DNA of 30,966 nucleotides from Cyclobacteriaceae bacterium (GTDB taxonomy: Bacteria > Bacteroidota > Bacteroidia > Cytophagales > Cyclobacteriaceae), in assembly GCA_021648745.1 (NCBI GenBank), contig JAKISE010000032.1:1-30966 (forward strand), given 5' to 3'. A program made the position numbers and the translations under genes. This document shows positions 22,889 to 30,966 of the stretch, in pieces (within the stretch, counting starts at the first letter, position 1; each line of letters starts with the position of its first letter). The notes beneath the pieces were generated by a model. That model saw only the letters and a program-made list of their open reading frames with translations, had not been told where the DNA came from and made no database searches.

Positions 22889-24508
22889 CTATTCAAAGTT
22901 TAAACTAGAAACCATCGCTGGAGCTATTCTATGTTTAGAGGCTTGCTCAAATGCATAAGCCATACTTATTAACTCCGGCTCTTTAAAGGCCGTGCTGAAC
23001 ATAGAAATGCCAACAGGAAGCCCAAAAACATAGCCGGCAGGTACAGTTATATTAGGATAACCAGCTCTAGCAGCAGGAGATGAACTTCCGCCACCAAAAT
23101 GATCTCCATTAATGAGGTCAATTGGCCAAGCAGGCCCTCCTGTTGGTGCAATGATAGCGCCTAAATTATGTTCCTCTAATGTAGCATCAATGCCTTTTTT
23201 ACGAGAAAGTGACAATATTTTTTCTAAAGCCTTTGTGTACTCTTTCGTTGTCAAATCACCTTTCTTTTCTGCCATTTCTAAAATTTCTTGCTCAAAATAA
23301 GCCATAGATTCTTCGTGATTGTTCTTATTAAATTTAATTACTTCAGCCAATGATTTAACGTTGGCATTTGCAGATTTTAAATACTTATTTACCCCATCCT
23401 TAAACTCATAAAGGAGCACTTGAAAACCTGAGTTGCCATACTTTCCTTCAGTTTTTATTTCCACAGGGTCAATTAGTATTGCTCCTTCTTTTTTCAAGAT
23501 AGAAAGGGCACTTTCCATAACTTTATCTACTTTTTCATGAAACCCAAATGAGCTACGCAAAATTCCAATTCGTTTTCCTTTTAACCCATCCTTCTTAAGA
23601 AATTGGGTATAATCACTATGCCCTTTACTATCACTACTTTTTGTGCGTTTATCGTCAATATCTGTACCTGATAAAGCACCTAGTAATACTGCCGCATCTG
23701 TAACTGTTCGAGCCATTGGTCCGGCTGTATCTTGTGTTTCTGAAATGGGTATTATACCAGACCGGCTCCACAAACCTACAGTTGGTTTAATTCCCACAAT
23801 TCCATTGGCGGAAGACGGACAAACAATAGATCCATTGGTTTCCGTTCCAATAGTAATGGCACATAAATTGGAAGAAACAGCAGCACCGGAACCAGCACTT
23901 GAGCCGCAGGGGCTGCGATCTAACGAATTGGGATTGCGAGTTTGCCTCCCTCTTCCGCTCCATCCACTGGATGAGCGTGTAGATCTAAAATTAGCCCATT
24001 CACTTAGGTTAGTTTTTCCAAGCAATACTGCGCCTGCTTCTCGCATTTTTTTTATAATAAAAGCATCTTTATTAGCTATATTCCCCACCAATGCTAGCGC
24101 TCCGGCAGTAGTCATCATTTTATCGCCTGTGTTTATATTGTCTTTTACCATAATTGGTATTCCATGCAAAGGGCCTCTTATAGTGCCTGCTTCTCTTTCT
24201 TTATCTGATGCATCGGCAATAGACAGCGCGTCTGGGTTTATCTCAATTACAGCATTTATACCACCTTCGGTCTGGTCAATTTCCCCTATTCGTTTTAAGT
24301 ATAGTTCACAGATACTTCGAGAAGTATATTGGCCACTTTTCATCGCAGATTGTAAATCAGCTACTGATTTCTCATCTAATTCGAATGCTGGCCCTTGAGG
24401 GACTTTGTGAATACTTTTATGAGCATGATCTTTGTTAAAAGAATTAAACCCAAATAAGGGAATCCCTGAGCTTAAAGCTGCAATCTGAACAAAATTTCTT
24501 CTTTTCAT
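22889..24508 (-). CDS. Amidase-signature hydrolase with Tat-type signal
   Basis: A 539-residue amidase-signature (AS) enzyme hydrolysing a C-N amide bond. The Ser-cisSer-Lys triad is intact: Lys122 in IMVKDNIN, Ser203 in CGSSAGSG, and nucleophile Ser227 in TETNGSIVCPSS; the 24-residue Ser-Ser spacing equals that of malonamidase E2. It is a secreted type: the N-terminus MKRRNFVQIAALSSGIPLFG has a twin-arginine and hydrophobic core, so export of the folded enzyme by Tat is likely. The family includes enantioselective amidases and Glu-tRNA amidotransferase subunit A; the Tat signal and the absence of gatB/gatC exclude the latter. The substrate is unknown. It lies 59 bp after the DPP-IV gene on the same strand and may be cotranscribed with it, consistent with extracytoplasmic peptide/amide degradation. 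Confidence 0.92.
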   Translation of the reverse strand: MKRRNFVQIAALSSGIPLFGFNSFNKDHAHKSIHKVPQGPAFELDEKSVADLQSAMKSGQYTSRSICELYLKRIGEIDQTEGGINAVIEINPDALSIADASDKEREAGTIRGPLHGIPIMVKDNINTGDKMMTTAGALALVGNIANKDAFIIKKMREAGAVLLGKTNLSEWANFRSTRSSSGWSGRGRQTRNPNSLDRSPCGSSAGSGAAVSSNLCAITIGTETNGSIVCPSSANGIVGIKPTVGLWSRSGIIPISETQDTAGPMARTVTDAAVLLGALSGTDIDDKRTKSSDSKGHSDYTQFLKKDGLKGKRIGILRSSFGFHEKVDKVMESALSILKKEGAILIDPVEIKTEGKYGNSGFQVLLYEFKDGVNKYLKSANANVKSLAEVIKFNKNNHEESMAYFEQEILEMAEKKGDLTTKEYTKALEKILSLSRKKGIDATLEEHNLGAIIAPTGGPAWPIDLINGDHFGGGSSSPAARAGYPNITVPAGYVFGLPVGISMFSTAFKEPELISMAYAFEQASKHRIAPAMVSSLNFE

Positions 24509-24567
24509 ATTAATAGGTGGTTTAGTGTTAGTATAAACAAGAAGTGAGATAAATTTATGGTTCTAAC

Positions 24568-26739
24568 TTACAAATTGTCCAGCACAAATTGAGTCATCAT
24601 ATTATATAAATGTGGTCTGGCATTATTTCTGTAAATTCCGTGGGCTCTATCTGGGTAATAGAAAGATTCAAATTGCACACCAGCACTAATCAAGGCATCT
24701 TGCAATACTACGGCATTCTGAAAATGAACATTATCATCGCCTGTACCGTGTACTAATAAAAACTTTCCCTTCATTTTAGCTGCATGGGTTGCTGGGCTGT
24801 TATTATCATAGCCTTGCGGGTTATCTTGTGGGGTTGATAAAAACCGTTCGGTGTAGATAGTATCATAATATCTCCAAGAAGAAACTGGCGCAACCGCAAT
24901 GGCCATCGCAAACACATCGGCTCCTTCTTCCAAGGCTAATGATGAAATATATCCACCATAACTCCATCCCCAAATTCCAATTCGTGCGGCATTTACATAC
25001 CCAAGACTACCTAAATATTTAGCAGATGCTATTTGGTCTTCTACTTCCATTCTACCTAAGTTATGATAGGTTTGTTTCTTAAATTTTTCGCCTCTTCCTC
25101 CAGTGCCTCGTCCATCCACTACTGAAATAATGTATCCTTTTTGTACCAACATTTGGTGCCAATAGTTATTGCTTGCACTCCAAGAATTAGATACTTGCTG
25201 AGATCCTGGGCCTGAATATTGAAACATGAGTACTGGGTATTTTTTTGTAGGGTCGAAATTGGCAGGCTTTAACATATATCCATTCAAATTATCTCCCACT
25301 TCATTTTTAAATGTGTAAAACTCTTTTGTTACTAAGCCATATTCTTTGGCCACATCTTTAAGCTTGGCATTATTCTCCAACTCTTTCACCATTTTATTGC
25401 CCTTGGTGGCATAAAGTTCTACCGTATTGGGCGTGGTGCTATTACTAAAATAATTAATATAATAACTAAAATCGTTACTCATGTTTACTCGATTGGAGCC
25501 TGTATGAGCCGATAACTTACGTTTGTTTTTACCACTTAAATCTATGGAATAAAAATAGGTTTCTAAAGGAGACTCTTCTTTGGAAGTAAAATAGATTGTT
25601 TTCTTTTTGCTCTTCTGGTCAATACCAACAAAAGTGGAAACCTCCCAATCACCAGTAGTTACTTGACGAACAAGTTTACCTTCTATCGTATATAAATAAA
25701 GGTGCTTATAGCCACTTTTTTCACTGGCTAGTAAAATATGCTTCCCATCATTTAAGTATGTTAAGTCATCTGTTAATTCCAAATCAACATAAGTATCTGA
25801 CTTATCTTGAAGTATTAAAGTGGTTTTACCAGTACCTGCATCAGCATGTAGAACATCCAACTGGTTTTGTAGTCTGTTCATTCTACGAACCGAAAGCACA
25901 TTGGTATCGAAGGTCCAATTGATTCGAGGAATGTAAATGTCTTTCTCGGTACCAATATCAATAGTCGTTTTTTTCTTAGCCTCTAGGTTATATACCAAAA
26001 TTTGGATGACAGAGTTTTTCTCACCTGCTTTAGGGTATTTATAGGTAAAGTTTTCAGGATAGGTGGCTCCTTGATTCCATTTTTGCAAAGTATATTCCGG
26101 GACATCGGTTTCATCAAACCTGTAATAGGCTAGTTTTTTACTGTCTGGCGACCAGAAAAATGCTTTCGTAAAGCCAAGCTCTTCTTCATATACCCAATCA
26201 GTGCTGCCGTTTATAATGCTGTTGCGTTTACCATCATTGGTAACTTGTACAGTTTGCATATCAGCCAAATTAACATAATACAAATCATTATTTTTAGTGT
26301 AGGCCACTTTGGTGCCATCTGGCGATACGGTTGCATAGGCAATGCGGTCTTTATCTAATTTTTGCAAGGATTTAGTTTCTCTATTATAGAGGTAGAAAAT
26401 TGCCGTGTATGACCTCCTGAAAATTGATTGCCTGTCGCTTAGTAATAAAATATACTTTTCATCAGAGCTAAATTCATAGCTCGAAATTTTAATATCAGTA
26501 CCCAACGAGCTGGCATCTAAAATGGTTTCAACCTGTTCGCCTTTAGTAACATCGTATTTAACAATATTATTATTTTTAAGGGCTGAGTAGTAGCTTCCAT
26601 CATTCATCCAGTTTATCCCATATACAGATTTGCTTCTAAATGTACCTTTCGAATAGATGTCTTCTACTGTAATTTGCTTTTGGGAATAACTTAAAAGGCT
26701 GCCAGCTAAAAGCCCCACAAGAATAATATAATGCTTCAT
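24568..26739 (-). CDS. Dipeptidyl peptidase IV (S9B family)
   Basis: A 723-residue exported serine peptidase removing N-terminal Xaa-Pro dipeptides. It has a signal peptide (MKHYIILVGLLAGSLLSYS, cleavage before Gln20), an N-terminal eight-bladed propeller (about 40-480, with YEFSSDEKYILLLSDR and ATVSPDGTKVAYTKNN) and a C-terminal alpha/beta hydrolase. The substrate-gating Glu pair is in WVYEEELGF (about 182-190). The triad is Ser593 in GWSYGGY, Asp668 in HGTGDDNVHF and His700 in DRAHGI, with spacing (75 and 32) almost equal to human DPP-IV (78 and 32). The enzyme acts in the periplasm or at the cell surface to use proline-rich peptides. The gene has a good TANNTTTG promoter and is followed by the amidase gene. 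Confidence 0.95.
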   Translation of the reverse strand: MKHYIILVGLLAGSLLSYSQKQITVEDIYSKGTFRSKSVYGINWMNDGSYYSALKNNNIVKYDVTKGEQVETILDASSLGTDIKISSYEFSSDEKYILLLSDRQSIFRRSYTAIFYLYNRETKSLQKLDKDRIAYATVSPDGTKVAYTKNNDLYYVNLADMQTVQVTNDGKRNSIINGSTDWVYEEELGFTKAFFWSPDSKKLAYYRFDETDVPEYTLQKWNQGATYPENFTYKYPKAGEKNSVIQILVYNLEAKKKTTIDIGTEKDIYIPRINWTFDTNVLSVRRMNRLQNQLDVLHADAGTGKTTLILQDKSDTYVDLELTDDLTYLNDGKHILLASEKSGYKHLYLYTIEGKLVRQVTTGDWEVSTFVGIDQKSKKKTIYFTSKEESPLETYFYSIDLSGKNKRKLSAHTGSNRVNMSNDFSYYINYFSNSTTPNTVELYATKGNKMVKELENNAKLKDVAKEYGLVTKEFYTFKNEVGDNLNGYMLKPANFDPTKKYPVLMFQYSGPGSQQVSNSWSASNNYWHQMLVQKGYIISVVDGRGTGGRGEKFKKQTYHNLGRMEVEDQIASAKYLGSLGYVNAARIGIWGWSYGGYISSLALEEGADVFAMAIAVAPVSSWRYYDTIYTERFLSTPQDNPQGYDNNSPATHAAKMKGKFLLVHGTGDDNVHFQNAVVLQDALISAGVQFESFYYPDRAHGIYRNNARPHLYNMMTQFVLDNL

Positions 26740-26763
26740 GTAATTGATTTTTTATAATTTACT

Positions 26764-26794
26764 CAAATCTAAGATTGTATTTGGTAACAAAAAA
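26764..26794 (-). promoter_or_regulatory. Candidate Bacteroidota promoter of the DPP-IV gene
   Basis: TAGATTTG (26771-26764, minus strand) matches the TANNTTTG -7 element. TTTTTTG (26794-26788) lies 16 nt upstream as the -33 element. This is the best-formed promoter of the window, about 25 nt before the start codon. Confidence 0.55.
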
Positions 26795-26859
26795 TCAGTT
26801 TAGGTATAGGCGGTAATTTTCTTTTACTTAGGAGAGGGGTAGGGTTATTCAATCTGCTA

Positions 26860-28065
26860 CTAAATTAGTATTCCTAAGAGAACACCTGCTATTATAATAA
26901 ATGGCGCCTTTGTTTTAGTGAATTGTAGCAAAAGAAAGGTGCTAATAATAATTGTTGGGTTTAGAAAATCATATTCGAGTGGAAGGTATAATATAACGGC
27001 AGCGGCTATTACCATGCCTGAACTTGCGGCTGTTATTCCTTCTAACGAAGCTCTAACTATTCTATACCGCTTTAAATTATCCCAAAACCTGATGACGAAG
27101 AATATTAGAAAGGTACCTGGTAGAAAAATGCCAGCCGCAGAAACAAGTCCACCAGTTATCATTCCCCAAATACCTGAATCATGCAGTGACAATGCTCCGA
27201 TATAAGCACTGAATGAAAATACAGGACCTGGTACCGCTTGGGCTAAGCCAAAACCAGATAAAAACTCTGGAGAAGTTAAGTAGGATTTTAAGGTAACAAA
27301 CTCAGAGTATAATAAAGGAATGAGTACTTGGCCTCCACCAAATATTAATGAGCCATTTCTATAAAAATTCTCAAATAATTTAATTGGCATCCAGTTTGAA
27401 AAAGTAGCTAAAACCCCACCGACAATTAAAAAAGACCCCCATAATATAAAATTGGCCCATATAACTTTTAAGGGTTCGTTTTTATCAATTTTTGGTTGCC
27501 TCTTGTATTTAAATGCCGTCACAAGCCCTCCGAATAGTATTAAAATAGGAAATAAAAATGGGGAGCTGGTGGATAGTGATAAAATAGTTGACAGCACTAA
27601 TACCAATATGCCTGATTTAGACTCTATTACTTTAGAAGTAATTTTAAAAGCAGCAAATGCTATAAACCCTATTGCCATTGGCTGTATAAACCGGATGGCA
27701 TGTATAATAACTTCCTTTTGTTGAAATGTGGATAATGCAATTGCCGCAAAAATAAGAATTGCCACAGCAGGTAGAACCCAAAACAAAAGAGTAAGATAAG
27801 CTAAGCCTGGACCACCAATTCTAAACCCAATGGCCGTAATTGTTTGAGTTGAAGTGGGACCAGGAAGAATCTGGCATAAAGCATTTAACTCTAACAATTC
27901 CTTTTCTGTAAGGTATCCGCGTTTATCAACAAAGAGATCGAGAAAATAAGCTATATGTACTTGAGGGCCACCAAATGCGGTTACAGACATTAAAATAACG
28001 TCTCTTAAAAAAATGTAATATCGAACTCTTTTAATAGTCAAGGTTGCAGCTTCAAATTCGGACAA
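26860..28065 (-). CDS. chrA: Chromate transporter family protein (two CHR domains), TTG start
   Basis: A 401-residue membrane protein with two homologous CHR halves, the long-chain form. The first half has SVTAFGGPQVHIAYFLDLFVD (about 28-48), then LTEKELLELNALCQILPGPT (55-74). The second half repeats them as SLIFGGGQVLIPLLYSEFV and LTSPEFLSGFGLAQAVPGP. ChrA exports chromate in the best-studied members, but many homologues are untested, so the anion is not certain. The reading frame has TAA and TAG immediately upstream of TTG (28065-28063) and no ATG until residue 26, inside the first helix; TTG is therefore the likely start. An inverted repeat TTTAGT-TTATG-ACTAAA lies about 50-70 bp upstream. 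It has no partner genes nearby. Confidence 0.85.
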   Translation of the reverse strand: MSEFEAATLTIKRVRYYIFLRDVILMSVTAFGGPQVHIAYFLDLFVDKRGYLTEKELLELNALCQILPGPTSTQTITAIGFRIGGPGLAYLTLLFWVLPAVAILIFAAIALSTFQQKEVIIHAIRFIQPMAIGFIAFAAFKITSKVIESKSGILVLVLSTILSLSTSSPFLFPILILFGGLVTAFKYKRQPKIDKNEPLKVIWANFILWGSFLIVGGVLATFSNWMPIKLFENFYRNGSLIFGGGQVLIPLLYSEFVTLKSYLTSPEFLSGFGLAQAVPGPVFSFSAYIGALSLHDSGIWGMITGGLVSAAGIFLPGTFLIFFVIRFWDNLKRYRIVRASLEGITAASSGMVIAAAVILYLPLEYDFLNPTIIISTFLLLQFTKTKAPFIIIAGVLLGILI

Positions 28066-28189
28066 CTATTATCCCGAACTCAGGTTATTAAATACTATTA
28101 TTAGGTATGACAAAATAAACACTGTTTAGTCATAAACTAAATTAGTAAATTTTTCAAAAATGCCAATTTTTTTAAGTTTAAAATCGCAA

Positions 28190-28873
28190 CTAATTGTGTA
28201 ATAATTGGTGCAAGACTTCTATGGAGTTTACTTTTCCAATGTCAAGATGGCTTTTGTAATAACTAACCAGGTCATCTAATATGTTGCTGCGTAGCACACT
28301 GGTTAACTTAATGGGAGATTCGTAATCGGCAATTAGCATGCTATCCATTAACTTGCTTATACTTTTCTCTCTATATAAGGAAGAATTAGGAATTTGATTT
28401 ATAAAATCGGCAGTAGAATGAGGTTTAAACCCCATAAAAAGAGAAAGTTTGATCAGAAAAATTAAATGAAAGTTTTGAATTTCTCTTTCTTGCTCATTAA
28501 GATGGATGATTGAATTTTGAATAAAATTAAAGAAAGGAGGGTTACTCTCTTCCTCTTTTAAGCACTTATTGAGCATCTCTGTAATAAAAAAACTTATAGA
28601 TGCCTTTATTGGGTCTTGCCTTAAATTATGCAAGGGGTAGAAGCTGCTGATTTCTGAAACTCTACTAATATTTTTGCTGCTATTATTATAAATAACAAGA
28701 TCTACCAATGTTAGTGGTTGAAATAGGGCGATTTTGCTTTTTGAGTTTTTGCTTCTTACACTATTGGCAATTACACTAATAAGCCCTTTTTCAACTGTGT
28801 AAACCGTGGCGATAACAGATGTTTCTTTATACTTAACAAACCGTAGAACAATACCTTTTGTTTTAAGTAGCAT
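28190..28873 (-). CDS. recO: DNA repair protein RecO
   Basis: A 227-residue RecO, which anneals SSB-coated single strands and, with RecR, loads RecA at gaps in the RecF pathway. Residues 1-80 are the OB-fold (KTKGIVLRFVKYKETSVIAT, then EKGLISVIANSVRS, and FQPLTLVDLVIYNN); the rest is helical. The four-Cys zinc site of many RecOs is missing: at FMGFKPHSTADF, where others read GFxPxLxxC, there is no CxxC, as in several Bacteroidota RecOs. The gene starts 10 nt after the porZ stop, so they are very likely cotranscribed, a pairing common in this phylum. Confidence 0.92.
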   Translation of the reverse strand: MLLKTKGIVLRFVKYKETSVIATVYTVEKGLISVIANSVRSKNSKSKIALFQPLTLVDLVIYNNSSKNISRVSEISSFYPLHNLRQDPIKASISFFITEMLNKCLKEEESNPPFFNFIQNSIIHLNEQEREIQNFHLIFLIKLSLFMGFKPHSTADFINQIPNSSLYREKSISKLMDSMLIADYESPIKLTSVLRSNILDDLVSYYKSHLDIGKVNSIEVLHQLLHN

Positions 28874-28883
28874 CTTGTTTAAT

Positions 28884-30966
28884 CTATTTTACAACCGCAA
28901 TTTTTCCAAATTGAGTAGAAGATCCGTCTGAATTAGAAACAAAAACAAAATAAACGCCTGTTCCCACTTCATTAGAAAAAGAACTGTACATATCCCAAAC
29001 GGCTGTGTTTCCATTGGCTTCCAATGTTGTAATTAGTCTTCCTGATGAATCGGTAATTTTAACTATACTATTACTGGGCACTCCTTCTATGGTTATTACA
29101 CCAGTAAATCCGGGTTTTACGGGGTTCGGAAATATTTTCGATGTTTCATAGGTGCCAGTAATACTGGCAGAGCCTCGGTACGATATCAATCCTTTATCTG
29201 TATTAAAGAATACTTCTCCTGAAAGATCATTTATCGATATATTAATGACAATATCAGATAAAAGAGGGCTGTTTTCTTTAGTAAAATGTTCGATTAGCAC
29301 AGAGCCGTCATTATCAAATAACCAAGCACCTTTATTGGTTCCCATCCAAATTCTGTTGCCACCATCAACTGCTAGGCAGTTCACGTTTTCATTATTAAAT
29401 AATAACTGAGAGTTAATAATAGGCACAATTGCTTCTTGCGATGGATCCTCTATAATCGAAAATGGTGACAAATAATACACTACACCGCTGGTAGTGGCAA
29501 TCCAAATTTTATCCTCCTTGTCCAAAAGAATTTGGTTGATCGTATTGCTAGGAATTGTTCCAAAACCATCTGATTTTAAAATAGCTTCTTCATTAGATTG
29601 GTTAAACACAATAATTCCCCCACCGGCAAAAGAATTAATGGCAATCCATTGATCTCCCCAAGCTGTACTAATAATTTCTTTAGCGTTTGCAACCCCATTA
29701 GACGGAGCGTATGTTTGCCAGCTTCCATCGTTTGCCAACAAGTGTAATGAGGAGGGGGTGTTATTATTAAGCACCCATAGATTGCCGTTATTGCTATTAA
29801 TATTGGCAATAAGTACATTTTTATTAGGAGGAGATGAATTTATTAAAGGGCTGTTTGTATCATTTATTATTTCAAATTGGTTGTCTGCCCACCTCAGAAG
29901 TCCATATCCATAGGAGCTAAGCATTACCTCTCCAGATTTTTGCGAACTCACCCCAGTAATATCTAAAAATTCAGGAATTAATTGAGTTTGAGGATATCCG
30001 GTTGAATTATAATTTGTCCAAAACCCATCTTCAAAAACTGAGTATCCAGTATTGTTTCTGAGTGGCAAGCCATTGCTGCTCTTAGAAGGGGGCAGGGCAA
30101 ATATTTTGTTTCGCACTGATTTAAGGCTCACAACATTATTAAAAAACGGGCCGTTAGGATAAAAACTTTCGCTTTGGCTATCCATTATATGCACCATTCC
30201 ATTCTGGTTATCTGCAATCCAATAATTATTTTCATCAGAAATTGCCCCTACGGCCTTAATTATATCGTTAGACTGTATTTGACTAAGGGTTGAATTTTCT
30301 AATTTGTACAAATTGCCAGAAGCAGTAATGAGTGTTTCGTTTTCCGTATTTATACTTGAGGTGTAATCGCCAACTAGTGCTCCTAAAGGTGCCCAGTTAC
30401 CATTTGTATATTGCAAAAGCCCTTGGGTAGCATTTGCCGTTATGGGTTTGTTTTGGTGTAGGTCTAACACCATGGCTGATTCCGAGTTTATACCCGAAGA
30501 GGCTTCAAATCTCTTCCATTTCGAAAAATCTTTTAAATTATCGGCCAAACTACCTGCCATTAGACCAGCTTCTGTGGCTAAAAAGAGCGAATCGTTATAA
30601 ATGGTGCTTGCAAAAACTTTTAAATTATCTCCTGTGCTGCTTAAATTCAAAAAAGACTCCAAGATATGTTGAGTTTCAGTATCTATTTTTAATAGGCCAA
30701 AATCAGTGCTTAAATAGGTGTAAATGCCATCTTCATACATGTGATGGCTAATTTTGGATGAGTAAATATCTGAAAGTTTAATGTCTGGTATCGAACTTAT
30801 TACATTATCCTTAAGCAGATCTATCTGCCCATTTTCGTAAGAAATAAGTAATGTGTTGGTGGTTGTGTTATAGTCAATCAAAGATATGCCCGTGTCTGAT
30901 AAACCATTTAGTTTGGTAACACTTGTAATACTATTGTCTTGTTTAGTAAGAATGAAGAGCCCTGCG
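28884..30966 (-). CDS. porZ: Type IX secretion protein PorZ-like, 3' part (5' end outside window)
   Basis: The frame stays open to the window edge, so this is partial: 693 residues are visible, against about 776 for P. gingivalis PorZ, with the signal peptide missing. The first visible residues (LFILTKQDNSITSVTKLNGL, SDTGISLIDYN, LISYENGQIDLL) are typical of the PorZ start. They are followed by two-component-regulator-like propeller repeats (VFASTIYNDSLFLATEAGL, LLDKEDKIWIATTSGVVYYL, LAVDGGNRIWMGTNKGAWLF) in two or more propellers. The last 80 residues (KIFPNPVKPGFTGVITIEG to GTGVYFVFVSNSDGSS) form a T9SS C-terminal sorting-like domain, as in PorZ itself. PorZ sits on the cell surface with the attachment complex that processes T9SS cargo and supplies anionic LPS. 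Position directly before recO supports the call. Confidence 0.8.
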   Translation of the reverse strand, partial: AGLFILTKQDNSITSVTKLNGLSDTGISLIDYNTTTNTLLISYENGQIDLLKDNVISSIPDIKLSDIYSSKISHHMYEDGIYTYLSTDFGLLKIDTETQHILESFLNLSSTGDNLKVFASTIYNDSLFLATEAGLMAGSLADNLKDFSKWKRFEASSGINSESAMVLDLHQNKPITANATQGLLQYTNGNWAPLGALVGDYTSSINTENETLITASGNLYKLENSTLSQIQSNDIIKAVGAISDENNYWIADNQNGMVHIMDSQSESFYPNGPFFNNVVSLKSVRNKIFALPPSKSSNGLPLRNNTGYSVFEDGFWTNYNSTGYPQTQLIPEFLDITGVSSQKSGEVMLSSYGYGLLRWADNQFEIINDTNSPLINSSPPNKNVLIANINSNNGNLWVLNNNTPSSLHLLANDGSWQTYAPSNGVANAKEIISTAWGDQWIAINSFAGGGIIVFNQSNEEAILKSDGFGTIPSNTINQILLDKEDKIWIATTSGVVYYLSPFSIIEDPSQEAIVPIINSQLLFNNENVNCLAVDGGNRIWMGTNKGAWLFDNDGSVLIEHFTKENSPLLSDIVINISINDLSGEVFFNTDKGLISYRGSASITGTYETSKIFPNPVKPGFTGVITIEGVPSNSIVKITDSSGRLITTLEANGNTAVWDMYSSFSNEVGTGVYFVFVSNSDGSSTQFGKIAVVK

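Noticed and set aside
23643..24398. 251-codon open frame on the plus strand
   Set aside because: It is antisense to the amidase gene, whose catalytic motifs are all intact; the frame reads like a mirror of that gene and has no family pattern.
27727..27735. TGTGGATAA, a DnaA-box sequence
   Set aside because: A single match inside the transporter coding sequence, as expected by chance.
1..30966. CRISPR array, rRNA, tRNA, prophage or complete insertion sequence
   Set aside because: No regularly spaced repeats, RNA-gene signatures, integrase, transposase or phage structural genes were seen on either strand.

Overview
The window is AT-rich chromosomal DNA from a free-living member of the Bacteroidota, most likely an order Cytophagales-type bacterium. 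The evidence is the gene content: a PorZ-type type IX secretion protein next to recO, a DUF4290 gene overlapping murA, PD40-OmpA envelope proteins, a DPP-IV peptidase and signal peptides ending before Gln. It also has TANNTTTG-type promoter elements and almost no Shine-Dalgarno sequences. No rRNA, tRNA, CRISPR array, complete insertion sequence or phage module was found. I could not name the species.

Layout, left to right. Positions 1-3588 (+) hold the 3' part of a PcrA/UvrD helicase gene, a DUF4290 gene and murA (with Asp in place of the fosfomycin-target Cys), close-packed like an operon. Positions 3666-5422 (+) hold two tandem paralogues of a secreted substrate-binding-like protein, the first decayed by frameshifts and a net 178-bp internal deletion. 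Positions 5503-7238 (-) hold an orphan membrane histidine kinase and a small HEPN-like protein. Positions 7342-11991 (-) hold one very long single-chain pyruvate:ferredoxin oxidoreductase (1549 aa against about 1200 usual). Positions 12279-14729 (-) hold a copper export operon (P1B ATPase plus a small HMA protein) with a strong hairpin behind it. Positions 14910-15371 (+) hold a small secreted lipocalin-like protein. Positions 15406-15935 (-) hold a broken TerB-like gene interrupted by a 163-bp palindromic miniature element with 5-bp target duplications. Positions 16048-18004 hold a divergent pair, an aldehyde dehydrogenase (-) and a MazG-like pyrophosphohydrolase (+). Positions 18012-20745 (-) hold two OmpA-family envelope proteins in tandem. 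Positions 20872-22332 (-) hold a sodium:amino-acid symporter. Positions 22333-22888 hold an unusual 556-bp stretch with a coding-like 67-codon frame containing an in-frame TAA, its own strong terminator, and three perfect DnaA boxes within 44 bp. Positions 22889-28065 (-) hold a Tat-type amidase, a DPP-IV peptidase and a two-domain chromate-type transporter. Positions 28190-30966 (-) hold recO and the truncated porZ, probably cotranscribed.

Most of the window is core metabolism and envelope biology (DNA repair, peptidoglycan precursor synthesis, pyruvate oxidation, copper efflux, protein secretion, peptide and amino acid use). The signs of genome flux are the decayed substrate-binding paralogue, the miniature element in the TerB-like gene and a small dispersed-type hairpin. 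The best candidate for something undescribed is the 22.4-22.9 kb intergenic unit. I found no clear new multi-gene defence or biosynthetic system.
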